Shown: positions 1-7,492 of the stretch, in pieces
Layout of the letters: each line of letters begins with the position of its first letter
Numbering within the stretch: position 1 is the stretch's first letter
Assembly (NCBI GenBank): GCA_046757585.1
Contig: JBHHYR010000019.1
Location: forward strand, 1 to 33,687
Origin: JBHHYR01 sp046757585
GTDB lineage: Bacteria; Desulfobacterota; Binatia; HRBIN30
Direction: 5' to 3'
DNA length: 33,687 bases
Notes under the pieces: generated by a model
Told to the model about the DNA's origin: nothing
What the model saw: the letters and a program-made list of their open reading frames with translations, nothing else
The model's database searches: none
Translations under genes and position numbers: made by a program

Positions 1-404
1 TCGTCACGGACGGAGACGGCGCCACGAACCTGATCGAGGTTCACGTCCACGGCGCACGAAGCGGCCGTGATGCGCAGCGTGTCGCCGACACCGTCGCCCG
101 CTCGCCGCTGTGCAAGACCGCTTTCTTCGGCGGTGATCCCCACACTGGCCGCATCGTGTGCGCCGCCGGCTACAGTGGCGCGGAGTTCGACCCGCGACGT
201 CTGGACGTGTATTTCGACGCCGTGCAGGTGGTGCGCCGCGGGCAGGAAATCGCGGGCGCAGTCATACACCGCGCCGCGGCGATCATGCGCCAGCCCGAGT
301 TCACGCTGACCATTGATCTGCACGCCGGTAGCGCCGCGGTACACCGGCTGATGTCGGACTTGAGCCTGGATTACGTCCGCTTCAACTCAGCCTATCGAAC
401 GTAA
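1..404 (+). CDS. argJ: ArgJ, glutamate/ornithine N-acetyltransferase, C-terminal part
   Basis: This is the 3' end of argJ, and the 5' part lies outside the window. The frame starting at base 3 reads through to TAA at 402-404. The visible 133 residues match the ArgJ beta chain: a GDGATNLIEV segment near the start, then KTAFFGGDPHTGRI, then a C-terminus ending DYVRFNSAYRT, close to the family's usual ending. ArgJ transfers acetyl groups between N-acetylornithine and glutamate in cytoplasmic arginine biosynthesis. Most bacterial enzymes self-cleave at a Thr that is not in this fragment, so activity cannot be judged here. It converges on the selenoprotein gene, with a perfect hairpin between the two. 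Confidence 0.93.
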   Translation, partial: VTDGDGATNLIEVHVHGARSGRDAQRVADTVARSPLCKTAFFGGDPHTGRIVCAAGYSGAEFDPRRLDVYFDAVQVVRRGQEIAGAVIHRAAAIMRQPEFTLTIDLHAGSAAVHRLMSDLSLDYVRFNSAYRT

Positions 405-406
405 GG

Positions 407-435
407 GGCGGGTGGCAACCGCTCAGCCACCCGCC
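407..435. terminator. Perfect 10-bp hairpin between convergent genes
   Basis: Bases 407-416 pair perfectly with 426-435 (GGCGGGTGGC / GCCACCCGCC), leaving a 9-base loop. The hairpin starts two bases after the argJ stop and lies 21 bases from the stop of the convergent gene, so it could end transcripts from both sides. No clear T-run follows, so intrinsic termination is inferred from position and stem strength only. Confidence 0.6.
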
Positions 436-456
436 GCCAGCGGTGTACACGAGTGC

Positions 457-1182
457 TCAGCTCGCCTTGTTTTTCGCCTTCAGCGCGTCGTCGATCATCT
501 GCTTGACGGCGGCGAACCTGCGGTTTGTCACCCGTTTGCCGTTGATGAACAAGGTCGGCGTTCCACGCACTTGCGATTGCCGGCCTAACGCTATGTCGGC
601 GTTGATCTCTTGCTGCACCTCCGGGGAGGCCATGTCCTTTTCGAACTTCGCCACGTCGAGACCAATCTGCTGGGCGTACTGCTTCAGTTTCTCGGCTTGC
701 AGCTGACGCTGGTTGTCGAAGAGCTTGTCATGCATCCCCCAGAACTTGCCCTGTTTTTGAGCCGCAATCGCGGCCTTCGACGCACCGAGTGCAAAGCGGT
801 GGATACTCGTGAGCGGAAACTGCTTATAGACGAACTTGACCTGCTTTGGGTAGGTTTTCACGACTTGGGCCAGCAAACTGCGGGCCTGAGCGCAGAACGG
901 TCATTGAAAGTCCGAGAATTCCGTCAGGACCACCGGCGCATCGGCTGGACCTCGAAACGGGGAATTCCCGGCCGGAATCTTGTAAACCTTGTTGGGGTCG
1001 ATTCGCGGCCGGGGGCGCGCAGCAGGTCGCGCCGCCACCTGGTTGACTTTCTTCTCAAGCTGGGCCAGCTTGGCCTGGATCTTTCGTTGGGACTCTTTGA
1101 CTTTCTTCAGCTCTTCGCTGTTCGTCCCGCATGCGGCCACTACCGCCAGCATGCCAATGCCAATTACGTGCACATACCGCAT
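457..1182 (-). CDS. DsbA-family thioredoxin-fold lipoprotein, probable selenoprotein (Sec94, UPFC active site)
   Basis: One 241-residue protein in a single frame if the TGA at 903-901 is read as selenocysteine. The N-terminus is a lipoprotein signal (VVAAC, lipid Cys18), then a Lys/Glu-rich probable coiled coil (about 21-49), a Pro/Arg linker and the thioredoxin-fold entry TEFSDFQ. Next comes U94-P-F-C97, where DsbA relatives carry CPFC. The rest is intact: a helical insert, then the cis-Pro motif GTPTLFING (Pro209). ATG at 1182 has a good ribosome binding site (AAGGAGG). It likely acts in the cell envelope as a thiol/selenol oxidoreductase or isomerase. Alternatives are a TGC-to-TGA point mutation or a sequencing error, but exact placement at the catalytic Cys, no other lesion and a hairpin just downstream favour selenocysteine. 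SelA, SelB, SelC and SelD would have to be encoded elsewhere. Confidence 0.82.
868..886 (-). promoter_or_regulatory. SECIS-like hairpin just downstream of the in-frame UGA
   Basis: Counting U of the UGA as 1, mRNA bases 18-21 (GGCC) pair with 33-36 (GGCC), then a C-U mismatch, then 23-24 (GC) pair with 30-31 (GC). The 5-base loop is AGUUU. Bacterial SECIS elements lie within the coding region just after the UGA and usually have a short apical loop containing G and U, roughly 20-30 bases downstream. Here G26 and U27 fit that spacing. A competing 5-bp stem (bases 9-13 with 22-26) also exists. Folding and SelB binding are not shown. Confidence 0.6.
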
Positions 1183-1443
1183 TCAGCGTCCTCCTTACCC
1201 GGGCTCTGCCCACGTTTTCTTACAGCCATGCCAAGCGCTACGCTCGGCCGACGCTCCTTTTACCCGTATCGATGAAATGAGGCAAGCCTTGGACCCACCA
1301 GGCCGGTTCCGGCTCCGCACGCACCACCACACGAAGATGACGTTGCCATCACGGCGTCCGTTTCCTCCTGTCGCAGTCGGGGCTTCGCCACCGCGGCGCG
1401 CGCGGAGGTCGTCCTCTCGGGTTCTCATCCGATCCCAGTAGTC
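1183..1443. other. Divergent intergenic region
   Basis: About 260 bases separate the divergent selenoprotein and rsmD-coaD genes. Only the ribosome binding site of the selenoprotein (just upstream of base 1182, minus strand) is clear. Open frames here are GC-driven and match no family. Both promoters should lie here, but no convincing -35/-10 pair was found. Confidence 0.5.
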
Positions 1444-2535
1444 ATGCGTGTCATCGCCGGCACTGCCAAGGGGCGGCGCCTGCTAGCGGGCCGCGGACGG
1501 GCGCTGCGGCCAACCGCGGACAAAGTCAAGGGCGCCCTTTTCAGCATCCTCGGAAGCCGCTTCACCATCGCGTCGGCGCAGTTGCTCGATCTGTTTGCAG
1601 GCAGCGGTGCCCTAGGCATCGAAGCACTGAGTCGCGGCGCTGCTGCGGTCACGTTCGTCGAACAGTCCGCTGCGGCGGCACGCGTGCTGCGCGACAATCT
1701 CAAGCGCTGCCGCTTTGAACCGCAAGCCCGGGTGCTGCAAGTCTCCACCCGCACGGCGCTCGCGCAGCTCGCCCGGGCACGTGCACGCTTCGATGGCGTC
1801 TTTGCCGACCCGCCCTACGGACGAAAGCTTGTGGGCGCCACGCTCACGGGCCTGGTCGCACACGGCCTTGTGCACCCGGGCGGCTGGGTGATGATCGAGC
1901 ACCACGCCGACGAGCCGCCACCGCGCACCGCGGGTCCCCTGCATTTGACGCAGACAAGACGCTATGGAAAGACAGGCCTCGCCCTGTTTGTGGCACACAC
2001 GCTCATGCCAGAAACGCAGAAGCACAAACCTCAGGTGGTGCGGGCTGTTTACCCCGGCTCCTTCGATCCCATCACCAACGGCCACCTTGACGTCGTGCGC
2101 CGGGCGCTCCTGGTCTTTGATCAAGTGATCGTCGCGGTGGCCGCCAGGGGCAGCGACCCCCACAAGGACGGTGCCCTGTTCAGCGCCCAGGAACGCGTAG
2201 CAATGATTCGCGAGGCCCTAGCAGATGCGGGCGACCGAGCAGTGGTCGACAGTTTCAGCGGCCTCCTGGTCGACTACTGCGAACAGGTGGGCGCACGTGT
2301 GGTCATCCGGGGCCTGCGCGCCGTGTCCGACTTCGAGTACGAGTTCCAAATGGCCATGATGAATCGGCACCTGAAGCCGACCGTGGAAACGTTCTTCATG
2401 GCAGCCGGGGAGCGCCATTTCTACACCGCGTCCCGCCTGGTCAAGCAGGTCGCCAGCCTGGGAGGCGACGTCCACGAACTGGTTCCCGAGCCGGTCTATC
2501 AGCGCCTGCTGAGAAAGCTCCGGCCCGGGCGCTAA
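1444..2535 (+). CDS. RsmD-CoaD fusion: 16S rRNA m2G966 methyltransferase and phosphopantetheine adenylyltransferase
   Basis: A continuous 363-residue frame. Residues 1 to about 185 are RsmD: start MRVIAGTAKGRRL, SAM-binding FAGSGALG at 51-58, catalytic DPPYG at 122-126, and the domain end RRYGKTGLALF. A linker of about 12 residues leads to CoaD from about 199: YPGSFDP (203-209), TNGH (211-214, nucleotidyl-transferase motif), then VIRGLRAVSDFEYE and LVKQVASLGGDV. RsmD methylates G966 of 16S rRNA; CoaD makes dephospho-CoA from phosphopantetheine and ATP. The two are often neighbours, but here no stop separates them. Met188 (base 2005) could be an internal CoaD start, but no Shine-Dalgarno sequence precedes it. 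Both halves look complete, so a bifunctional protein is likely. Confidence 0.9.
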   Translation: MRVIAGTAKGRRLLAGRGRALRPTADKVKGALFSILGSRFTIASAQLLDLFAGSGALGIEALSRGAAAVTFVEQSAAAARVLRDNLKRCRFEPQARVLQVSTRTALAQLARARARFDGVFADPPYGRKLVGATLTGLVAHGLVHPGGWVMIEHHADEPPPRTAGPLHLTQTRRYGKTGLALFVAHTLMPETQKHKPQVVRAVYPGSFDPITNGHLDVVRRALLVFDQVIVAVAARGSDPHKDGALFSAQERVAMIREALADAGDRAVVDSFSGLLVDYCEQVGARVVIRGLRAVSDFEYEFQMAMMNRHLKPTVETFFMAAGERHFYTASRLVKQVASLGGDVHELVPEPVYQRLLRKLRPGR

Positions 2536-2866
2536 CCTCGATCCGAAAATGCACGGGAGATCGAACAGAAACTTTGCTCACAAAACACCGACATGGCAAC
2601 CACCTCTTCCCTCCTTTCGCCAAGGGGGAGAGATTCGATGGCGTGAACCTCGGGGAACACGCCACCATAATTCTGAATGGCTGCGCGTAGGCTCTTCGGA
2701 AAAGCCGGTGGTGTCGAGCTCCGTGTCGTCATTCCCGTGACAAGCAAGCATGGCGACACCGGAAACGTGATTGTCGGACTGAGGCGAATTTCCACATCCG
2801 TGCGCACGAGCACCGGCCCAGCGGTCGCGAATTCACTCCCAGTATGATTTATTGAACGACGACGCC
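2536..2866. other. Intergenic region with an imperfect hairpin
   Basis: About 330 bases without a supportable gene. Bases 2604-2616 and 2622-2632 (a CT-rich arm and a GA-rich arm around TCGCC) form an imperfect hairpin that may act as a terminator for rsmD-coaD. A -10-like TATGAT lies at 2843-2848, before the aminotransferase, but without a good -35. Nothing else was seen. Confidence 0.4.
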
Positions 2867-4060
2867 ATGAAGCTGAGTAACCGCGTAGGCTTGATCAAGC
2901 CGTCGGCCACTATGGCGGTCACCGAAAAGGCGACCGCACTGCGGGCCCAGGGCGTCGATCTCATCAACTTGGGAGCGGGGGAGCCCGACTTTGACACACC
3001 ACAGCCCATCAAGGAGGCCGCCGCCGCAGCGATGCGTGCTGGGCAGACGAAATACACGCCGGTGGGTGGCACCGATGCCCTCAAGACGGCGATCGTCACC
3101 AAGCTGCGCAGAGACAACGGCCTCACCTACGAAAAAAAGGAGGTGATGGCGAGCTGCGGCGGCAAGCATGCCCTGTTCTTGGCTTTTCATGCGCTCTTCG
3201 GCCCCGGTGACGAGGTGATCGTACCGGCGCCGTACTGGGTGAGCTACACCGATATGCTGGTGTTGGCAGGGGCACAGCCACGCATCGTGCGCACGAGAGA
3301 AGAGGATGCTTTCAAACTCACCGCGCACGCACTAGCAGCTGCGATCACGCCGCGCACGCGGGCGATCATCCTCAACAGTCCCAGTAACCCCGCTGGCGTC
3401 GCGTACGATGCTGGCGCGCTGTCCCCTCTCGTCGACGTCATCGCGCAGCACGGCCTGATTGTCATCTCCGATGACGTCTATGAAATGATCCTCTACGGCG
3501 GTATCCCGCGCGCCCATGTGCTCCAGCTGCGCCCGGAGCTCCGGCAGCAGACGCTGGTGGTCAACTCCGTCTCGAAAACTTACGCCATGACGGGCTGGCG
3601 CCTCGGGTACACGGCGGGGCCGGCACCGGTGATCAAGGCCATGTCGACCCTGCAGGGACAAATGACGTCCAACCCCTCCTGCATTGCCCAAGCTGCCGCG
3701 GCGCAGGCGCTGGCGGGCCCGCAAGACACGGTCACAACCATGACCCGGGAATTCGGGCGGCGCGCCGAATTCGTTGTGCAACGTCTCGGCGCGATCCCAG
3801 ACATTCGCTGCCCCACACCGCAAGGCGCCTTCTACGTCTTTCCCAACGTCTCCGCTTACCTGATTGGTGCCAAGGGTGGGACGGGGCCGCGAACGGGAGA
3901 CGAGCTGGCCGCGTATCTCATCGAGGCCGCCCACGTTGCGGTCGTTGGCGGCAGCGATTTCGGCTTCCCCGAACACGTGCGCATCTCGTACGCGAACTCG
4001 ATGACCAATCTCGAACGGGGACTGGACCGCATGGAGGCCGCGCTGCGGCAGCTGCGCTAG
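2867..4060 (+). CDS. aspC: Aspartate aminotransferase, class I PLP-dependent (AspC/AspB type)
   Basis: A 397-residue, cytoplasmic fold-type I aminotransferase, close to the family's usual length. ATG at 2867 gives the typical start MKLSNRVGLIKPS; an in-frame TTG at 2852 would add five residues and also lacks a ribosome binding site. Seen: LGAGEPDFDTP near the N-terminus, the NSPSNPAGV motif, the D-Y pair in SDDVYEMILY, the PLP Schiff-base Lys237 in SVSKTYAMTGWR, and the substrate-carboxylate Arg in HVRISYAN. It would exchange amino groups between aspartate (possibly also other amino acids) and 2-oxoglutarate. Exact substrate range cannot be read from the sequence. Its stop codon directly abuts that of the convergent AMMECR1 gene. 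Confidence 0.92.
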   Translation: MKLSNRVGLIKPSATMAVTEKATALRAQGVDLINLGAGEPDFDTPQPIKEAAAAAMRAGQTKYTPVGGTDALKTAIVTKLRRDNGLTYEKKEVMASCGGKHALFLAFHALFGPGDEVIVPAPYWVSYTDMLVLAGAQPRIVRTREEDAFKLTAHALAAAITPRTRAIILNSPSNPAGVAYDAGALSPLVDVIAQHGLIVISDDVYEMILYGGIPRAHVLQLRPELRQQTLVVNSVSKTYAMTGWRLGYTAGPAPVIKAMSTLQGQMTSNPSCIAQAAAAQALAGPQDTVTTMTREFGRRAEFVVQRLGAIPDIRCPTPQGAFYVFPNVSAYLIGAKGGTGPRTGDELAAYLIEAAHVAVVGGSDFGFPEHVRISYANSMTNLERGLDRMEAALRQLR

Positions 4061-4687
4061 CTACACCGGCCTGGTGTCCGGGTCCTCGTCTGCGAAGATC
4101 TCGGCCGTGAACACGAACAAACCGGTCTCCGGCCACCGCCACGCCTGCGGCGGCAGCATTGCCTTCCGGCACAGTTCAGTGAGCAGCGTTTCGCGATCCC
4201 AGTGATACAGCGTCGCGACCTGCGGCAGAAACACGCTGCGTCGTTCCCCGCATGTCAGGGACACGCCGTGCACGCCAGGGCACACTTGCTCGGATCGCGC
4301 AGGAACCAAGCAACTGAGCCGCGAGATCTCGATGCGTACGCGTGACAGCTCATCCAGGTCGAGCGGCTGGAAACGGGGGTCTGCAAAGGCGGCTGACCGG
4401 GCCATCTCCACCACGGTCTCTTGCAGCGGTTTCTCCGCATGCAGCGTACCGATGCAGCCCCGCAGGTGTCCGCCGCAGTGCAGGCTGACGAAGGCCGCCC
4501 CCGGGGCGTTTAACGCGCGGCTCGCAGTGACCTGGAGCGGAGACTCCTCGCCAACGAGCGCTGCGCGGATGCTGTGGCGTGCGAGCCGCAGCAGTGCCCG
4601 CCGCTCGGCGGGAGTGAGCGGCTCCAAGGTAATCCGCGGCAGCTCAGCTGTCACAGCGTGGCCGGCGCCCGGTCTGCTGATAGGCAA
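4061..4687 (-). CDS. amrA: AMMECR1-domain protein (AmmeMemoRadiSam system protein A)
   Basis: A 208-residue protein made up almost entirely of the AMMECR1 domain, with the signature LRGCIGT at 75-81, then AFADPRF and a C-terminal PPQAW motif. In many bacteria this family sits next to a Memo-like protein and a radical SAM protein; neither partner is visible here, and the biochemical role of the family is not settled. The start is uncertain. TTG at 4687 has GAGGG upstream and gives a 44-base overlap with the Nudix gene; GTG at 4654 would shorten the overlap to 11 bases and begin MTAELPRITLEP. The overlap suggests translational coupling with the Nudix gene. Confidence 0.87.
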   Translation of the reverse strand: MPISRPGAGHAVTAELPRITLEPLTPAERRALLRLARHSIRAALVGEESPLQVTASRALNAPGAAFVSLHCGGHLRGCIGTLHAEKPLQETVVEMARSAAFADPRFQPLDLDELSRVRIEISRLSCLVPARSEQVCPGVHGVSLTCGERRSVFLPQVATLYHWDRETLLTELCRKAMLPPQAWRWPETGLFVFTAEIFADEDPDTRPV

Positions 4688-5078
4688 GATAGTCCCTCAG
4701 GATTCGGCCGTGATCGAAGGCCAACGGAGCCGGTAAGGACTGGGCACGGAACACGCCCGCCTCCGCGGCGTCGTCGCCAGCAACGGGGACTCCGCGTGCC
4801 ACACCGATGAAGACGGTCGAAATCGTGTGCCGCCGCGGATCTCGGCGGGGATCAGAATACACGTTGAACAGCTCCGTCAGGGAGACATGCAGGCCCGTTT
4901 CCTCGTGCGCTTCACGCACAGCCGCCGCTTCCACGGTTTCCCCGCGTTCCACGAAACCACCGGGCAACGCCCATCCTGGGGGCGGAAACCGCCGCTTGAT
5001 GAGAACGATGCCGCCAGAAACCTCGATGATTACATCCACCGTGGGAACCGGATGAGCGCAACTAGTCAAGCCGTGCAA
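4644..5078 (-). CDS. Nudix hydrolase (ADP-ribose pyrophosphatase-like)
   Basis: 144 residues containing a full Nudix box, G-x5-E-x7-REAHEE-x-GL, at 41-63 (GGFVERGE, then REAHEETGL), which binds the metal and hydrolyses a nucleoside diphosphate linked to another group. The N-terminal PVPTVDVIIEV and RRFPPPGWALPGG resemble the small YjhB/ADP-ribose-type group. The start is TTG at 5078; family N-termini begin a few residues before the PTVDVII segment, so a later GTG start at 5039 would be too short. The substrate cannot be assigned. The gene is co-directional with the AMMECR1 gene and overlaps it, forming a two-gene operon. Confidence 0.88.
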   Translation of the reverse strand: MHGLTSCAHPVPTVDVIIEVSGGIVLIKRRFPPPGWALPGGFVERGETVEAAAVREAHEETGLHVSLTELFNVYSDPRRDPRRHTISTVFIGVARGVPVAGDDAAEAGVFRAQSLPAPLAFDHGRILRDYLAYQQTGRRPRCDS

Positions 5079-5143
5079 CTCTTAACACGACGCTCCGAAA
5101 CGGTCAACGCGCCTGCAATGCGAGCAGCCAGCCAGAGGGCCGA

Positions 5144-5171
5144 TTGTGTTTTGTGACAACTTTTGTAATAG
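5144..5171 (+). promoter_or_regulatory. Candidate sigma70-type promoter of hppA
   Basis: TTGTGT at 5144-5149 and TAATAG at 5166-5171, spaced 16 bases, with TG just before the -10 as in extended -10 promoters. The segment is clearly AT-rich compared with its surroundings. It would give a leader of about 165 bases before hppA. Confidence 0.45.
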
Positions 5172-5265
5172 GAACCCGCTAACTTGCACAACTCGGTGGC
5201 GCGCCGGCAGACAGGCGCCCCGCCGGGACCGGTGTTTGAGAGGCGGCGGGATACGCGCGCCGCGT

Positions 5266-5294
5266 CTGCCTTCGATGCGGCTCTGCCGCGGCAG
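5266..5294 (+). other. Hairpin in the hppA leader
   Basis: CTGCC (5266-5270) pairs with GGCAG (5290-5294), and inside it GCGGC (5277-5281) pairs with GCCGC (5285-5289) around a TCT loop; six bases (5271-5276) bulge on the 5' side. It lies about 45 bases upstream of the start codon and leaves the ribosome binding site free. Confidence 0.4.
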
Positions 5295-5341
5295 GCGTCA
5301 GCCCTCACTGGAGCAAGCACGTGCATTGGAGGAGCTAGAGG

Positions 5342-7381
5342 ATGGAACTACTGACGTCGCTGGCCGGTATCGCCGCGCTACTGTTTGCCTTGTGGAAGGG
5401 GAATTGGGTTGCCCGACAGGATGCCGGCACGCCCCGGATGCAGGAAATCGGTCGCAGTATTCAGGAAGGGGCGATGGCCTTTCTCAGCCGCGAGTATCGG
5501 GCCTTGGCCCTCTTTGTGCTCGTGGTGGCTGTCTTGCTCGGGGTGGCGGGAGCCCGTGAAGCCACCTCATCGTGGCTGGTGGCCGTGTCGTTCGTCACCG
5601 GGGCGTCATGTTCCGCCTTCGCCGGGCTCATCGGTATGCGCGTCGCCACCCGTGCCAACGTGCGGACAACCAGCGCGGCACGGCACGGGCTTGTCGGGGC
5701 GCTTACGATCGCCTTCGCCGGCGGCACCGTGATGGGCATGGTCGTGGTGGGGCTCGGCCTATTGGGTCTGAGCGTGCTGTACGCCCTGTACCAGCAACTG
5801 TTCTCCGATCCGGTGCGGGTCTTGAACGTCGTCACGGGCTTTTCGTTCGGTGCCTCGTCGATTGCGCTGTTTGCACGGGTTGGGGGCGGCATCTACACCA
5901 AGGCTGCCGACGTCGGTGCGGACCTGGTCGGCAAAGTCGAAGCGGGAATTCCCGAGGATGACCCTCGTAATCCTGCGGTGATCGCCGACAACGTCGGCGA
6001 CAACGTGGGCGACGTGGCGGGGATGGGAGCAGACCTGTTCGAGAGCTACGTCGGCGCCATCGTCGGTACCATGGTGCTGGGAGTTCCTTACGGTGACAAG
6101 CGCCTCGTGTTGCTTCCCCTCATCTTCGCTGCCCTTGGCATCGCCGTGTCCATTCTTGGAACGTTCGCGGTGCGGACCCGTGAGGGCGGCAGTCCGCAGG
6201 CCGCGCTCAATCTGGGGACCCTGGGTGCCGGTGTCCTGATGTTCGCGTTCACCTACCCCGTAGCAAAGTTGCTTGTGCCGTCTGCCGTCCTACCACAGCA
6301 CAATGTCACCGGCACGCTGGCGCCGGTGAGCGCCGGGGGGATCTTCGCCGCGACCATCGCTGGGCTTGCGGCGGGTATCGCCATTGGTTTTATCACCGAG
6401 TATTACACCGCCGAGTCCCGCGGTCCTGCACGTCGCATCGCCGCGCAGTCACAGACGGGTGCGGCGACCAACATCATCGCCGGATTGGGATTGGGCATGG
6501 CGTCGACGGCCCTGCCGCTCCTTTTCATCGCCGCGGCGATTGTGGCGGCGTTCTACTGTGCTGGTCTGTACGGCATCGCCGTAGCGGCGCTCGGCATGCT
6601 GTCGACCACGGGCATTCAGCTAGCGGTTGACGCGTACGGTCCCATCGCCGACAACGCAGGCGGCATCGCCGAAATGAGCCAGCTGGGGCCTGAAGTCCGC
6701 GGGCGAACGGACAAGCTCGATGCAGTGGGCAACACGACCGCTGCCATCGGCAAAGGGTTTGCCATCGGCTCGGCAGCCCTCACGGCGTTGGCGCTGTTCT
6801 CCGCGTTCCAATCCTCGGCGGGAATCGCCACCATCGACGTGAGTAACCCCTATGTAATCGCGGGGCTATTCCTCGGTGGGATGTTGCCGTTCTTGTTTAG
6901 TTCCATGGCCATGCGGGCAGTGGGAGAGGCAGCCTCCGAGATGATTGATGAAGTCCGGCGGCAATTCCGCGAAATTCCCGGCCTAATGGACGGAACGGCG
7001 CGAGCCGATTATGCCCGTTGTGTCGACATCTCCACCGCCGCGGCGCTCAAGCGCATGATCCTTCCCGGGTTGCTGGCCGTGGCGACGCCGGTGGTGGTGG
7101 GCTTCGTGGACAAGCACGCGCTCGGTGGTCTGCTCGCCGGAGTCACGGTCTCCGGCGTGCTCATGGCCATCTTCATGGCCAATGCCGGCGGTGCCTGGGA
7201 CAACGCCAAGAAGCACATCGAGAGCGGTGCTTTCGGTGGCAAGAAGTCTGACGCCCACAAGGCGGCCGTCGTCGGCGACACGGTCGGTGACCCCTTCAAG
7301 GACACGGCGGGACCGTCGTTGAACATTCTGATCAAACTGATGTCGGTCGTCGCGCTCGTGCTCGCGCCGCTGCTGCGGTGA
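5342..7381 (+). CDS. hppA: Membrane-bound pyrophosphatase, K+-dependent type (Na+ and/or H+ pump)
   Basis: A 679-residue integral membrane pump with about 16 hydrophobic segments, of usual family length. It couples PPi hydrolysis to cation transport across the inner membrane. Seen: the PPi-binding D-x7-K-x-E stretch from Asp190 (DVGADLVGKVE), PEDDPRNPAVIADNVGDNVGD, and the C-terminal DTVGDPFKDTAGPSLNILIKL. The segment GNTTAAIGKG (463-472) has Ala467 and Gly470; K+-independent enzymes carry Lys at the first of these positions, so this is the K+-dependent group, which includes Na+-PPases and some H+-PPases. The pumped ion cannot be decided without alignment. The start has GGAGGAG upstream. The next gene is a Na+/H+ antiporter. 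Confidence 0.96.
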   Translation: MELLTSLAGIAALLFALWKGNWVARQDAGTPRMQEIGRSIQEGAMAFLSREYRALALFVLVVAVLLGVAGAREATSSWLVAVSFVTGASCSAFAGLIGMRVATRANVRTTSAARHGLVGALTIAFAGGTVMGMVVVGLGLLGLSVLYALYQQLFSDPVRVLNVVTGFSFGASSIALFARVGGGIYTKAADVGADLVGKVEAGIPEDDPRNPAVIADNVGDNVGDVAGMGADLFESYVGAIVGTMVLGVPYGDKRLVLLPLIFAALGIAVSILGTFAVRTREGGSPQAALNLGTLGAGVLMFAFTYPVAKLLVPSAVLPQHNVTGTLAPVSAGGIFAATIAGLAAGIAIGFITEYYTAESRGPARRIAAQSQTGAATNIIAGLGLGMASTALPLLFIAAAIVAAFYCAGLYGIAVAALGMLSTTGIQLAVDAYGPIADNAGGIAEMSQLGPEVRGRTDKLDAVGNTTAAIGKGFAIGSAALTALALFSAFQSSAGIATIDVSNPYVIAGLFLGGMLPFLFSSMAMRAVGEAASEMIDEVRRQFREIPGLMDGTARADYARCVDISTAAALKRMILPGLLAVATPVVVGFVDKHALGGLLAGVTVSGVLMAIFMANAGGAWDNAKKHIESGAFGGKKSDAHKAAVVGDTVGDPFKDTAGPSLNILIKLMSVVALVLAPLLR

Positions 7382-7418
7382 TCGCTCAGCACTGCGGCAT
7401 GCGGCTCCCCCGGCGAGC

Positions 7419-7475
7419 GCAGGCGGGATGACTCTCGTGAGACCGCGCCTGCCCGCCTGCTGCACGATGGCGGGC
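7419..7475 (+). promoter_or_regulatory. Two mutually exclusive hairpins upstream of the antiporter
   Basis: Bases 7419-7427 pair perfectly with 7452-7460 (GCAGGCGGG / CCCGCCTGC). Bases 7451-7457 pair perfectly with 7469-7475 (GCCCGCC / GGCGGGC). The shared segment can join only one of them, a layout seen in attenuators and riboswitches. The second hairpin ends 17 bases before the antiporter start codon. A simple terminator after hppA is the alternative. Confidence 0.4.
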
Positions 7476-7492
7476 AGCGGGCACTGAGGCAC

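Noticed and set aside
457..876. Two separate genes instead of one selenoprotein
   Set aside because: The two frames are identical, the downstream part has no good start or ribosome binding site, and neither part alone has the full thioredoxin fold and active site.
2005..2535. CoaD as a separate gene starting at Met188
   Set aside because: No stop codon or Shine-Dalgarno sequence separates it from RsmD, so a fusion is the simpler reading.
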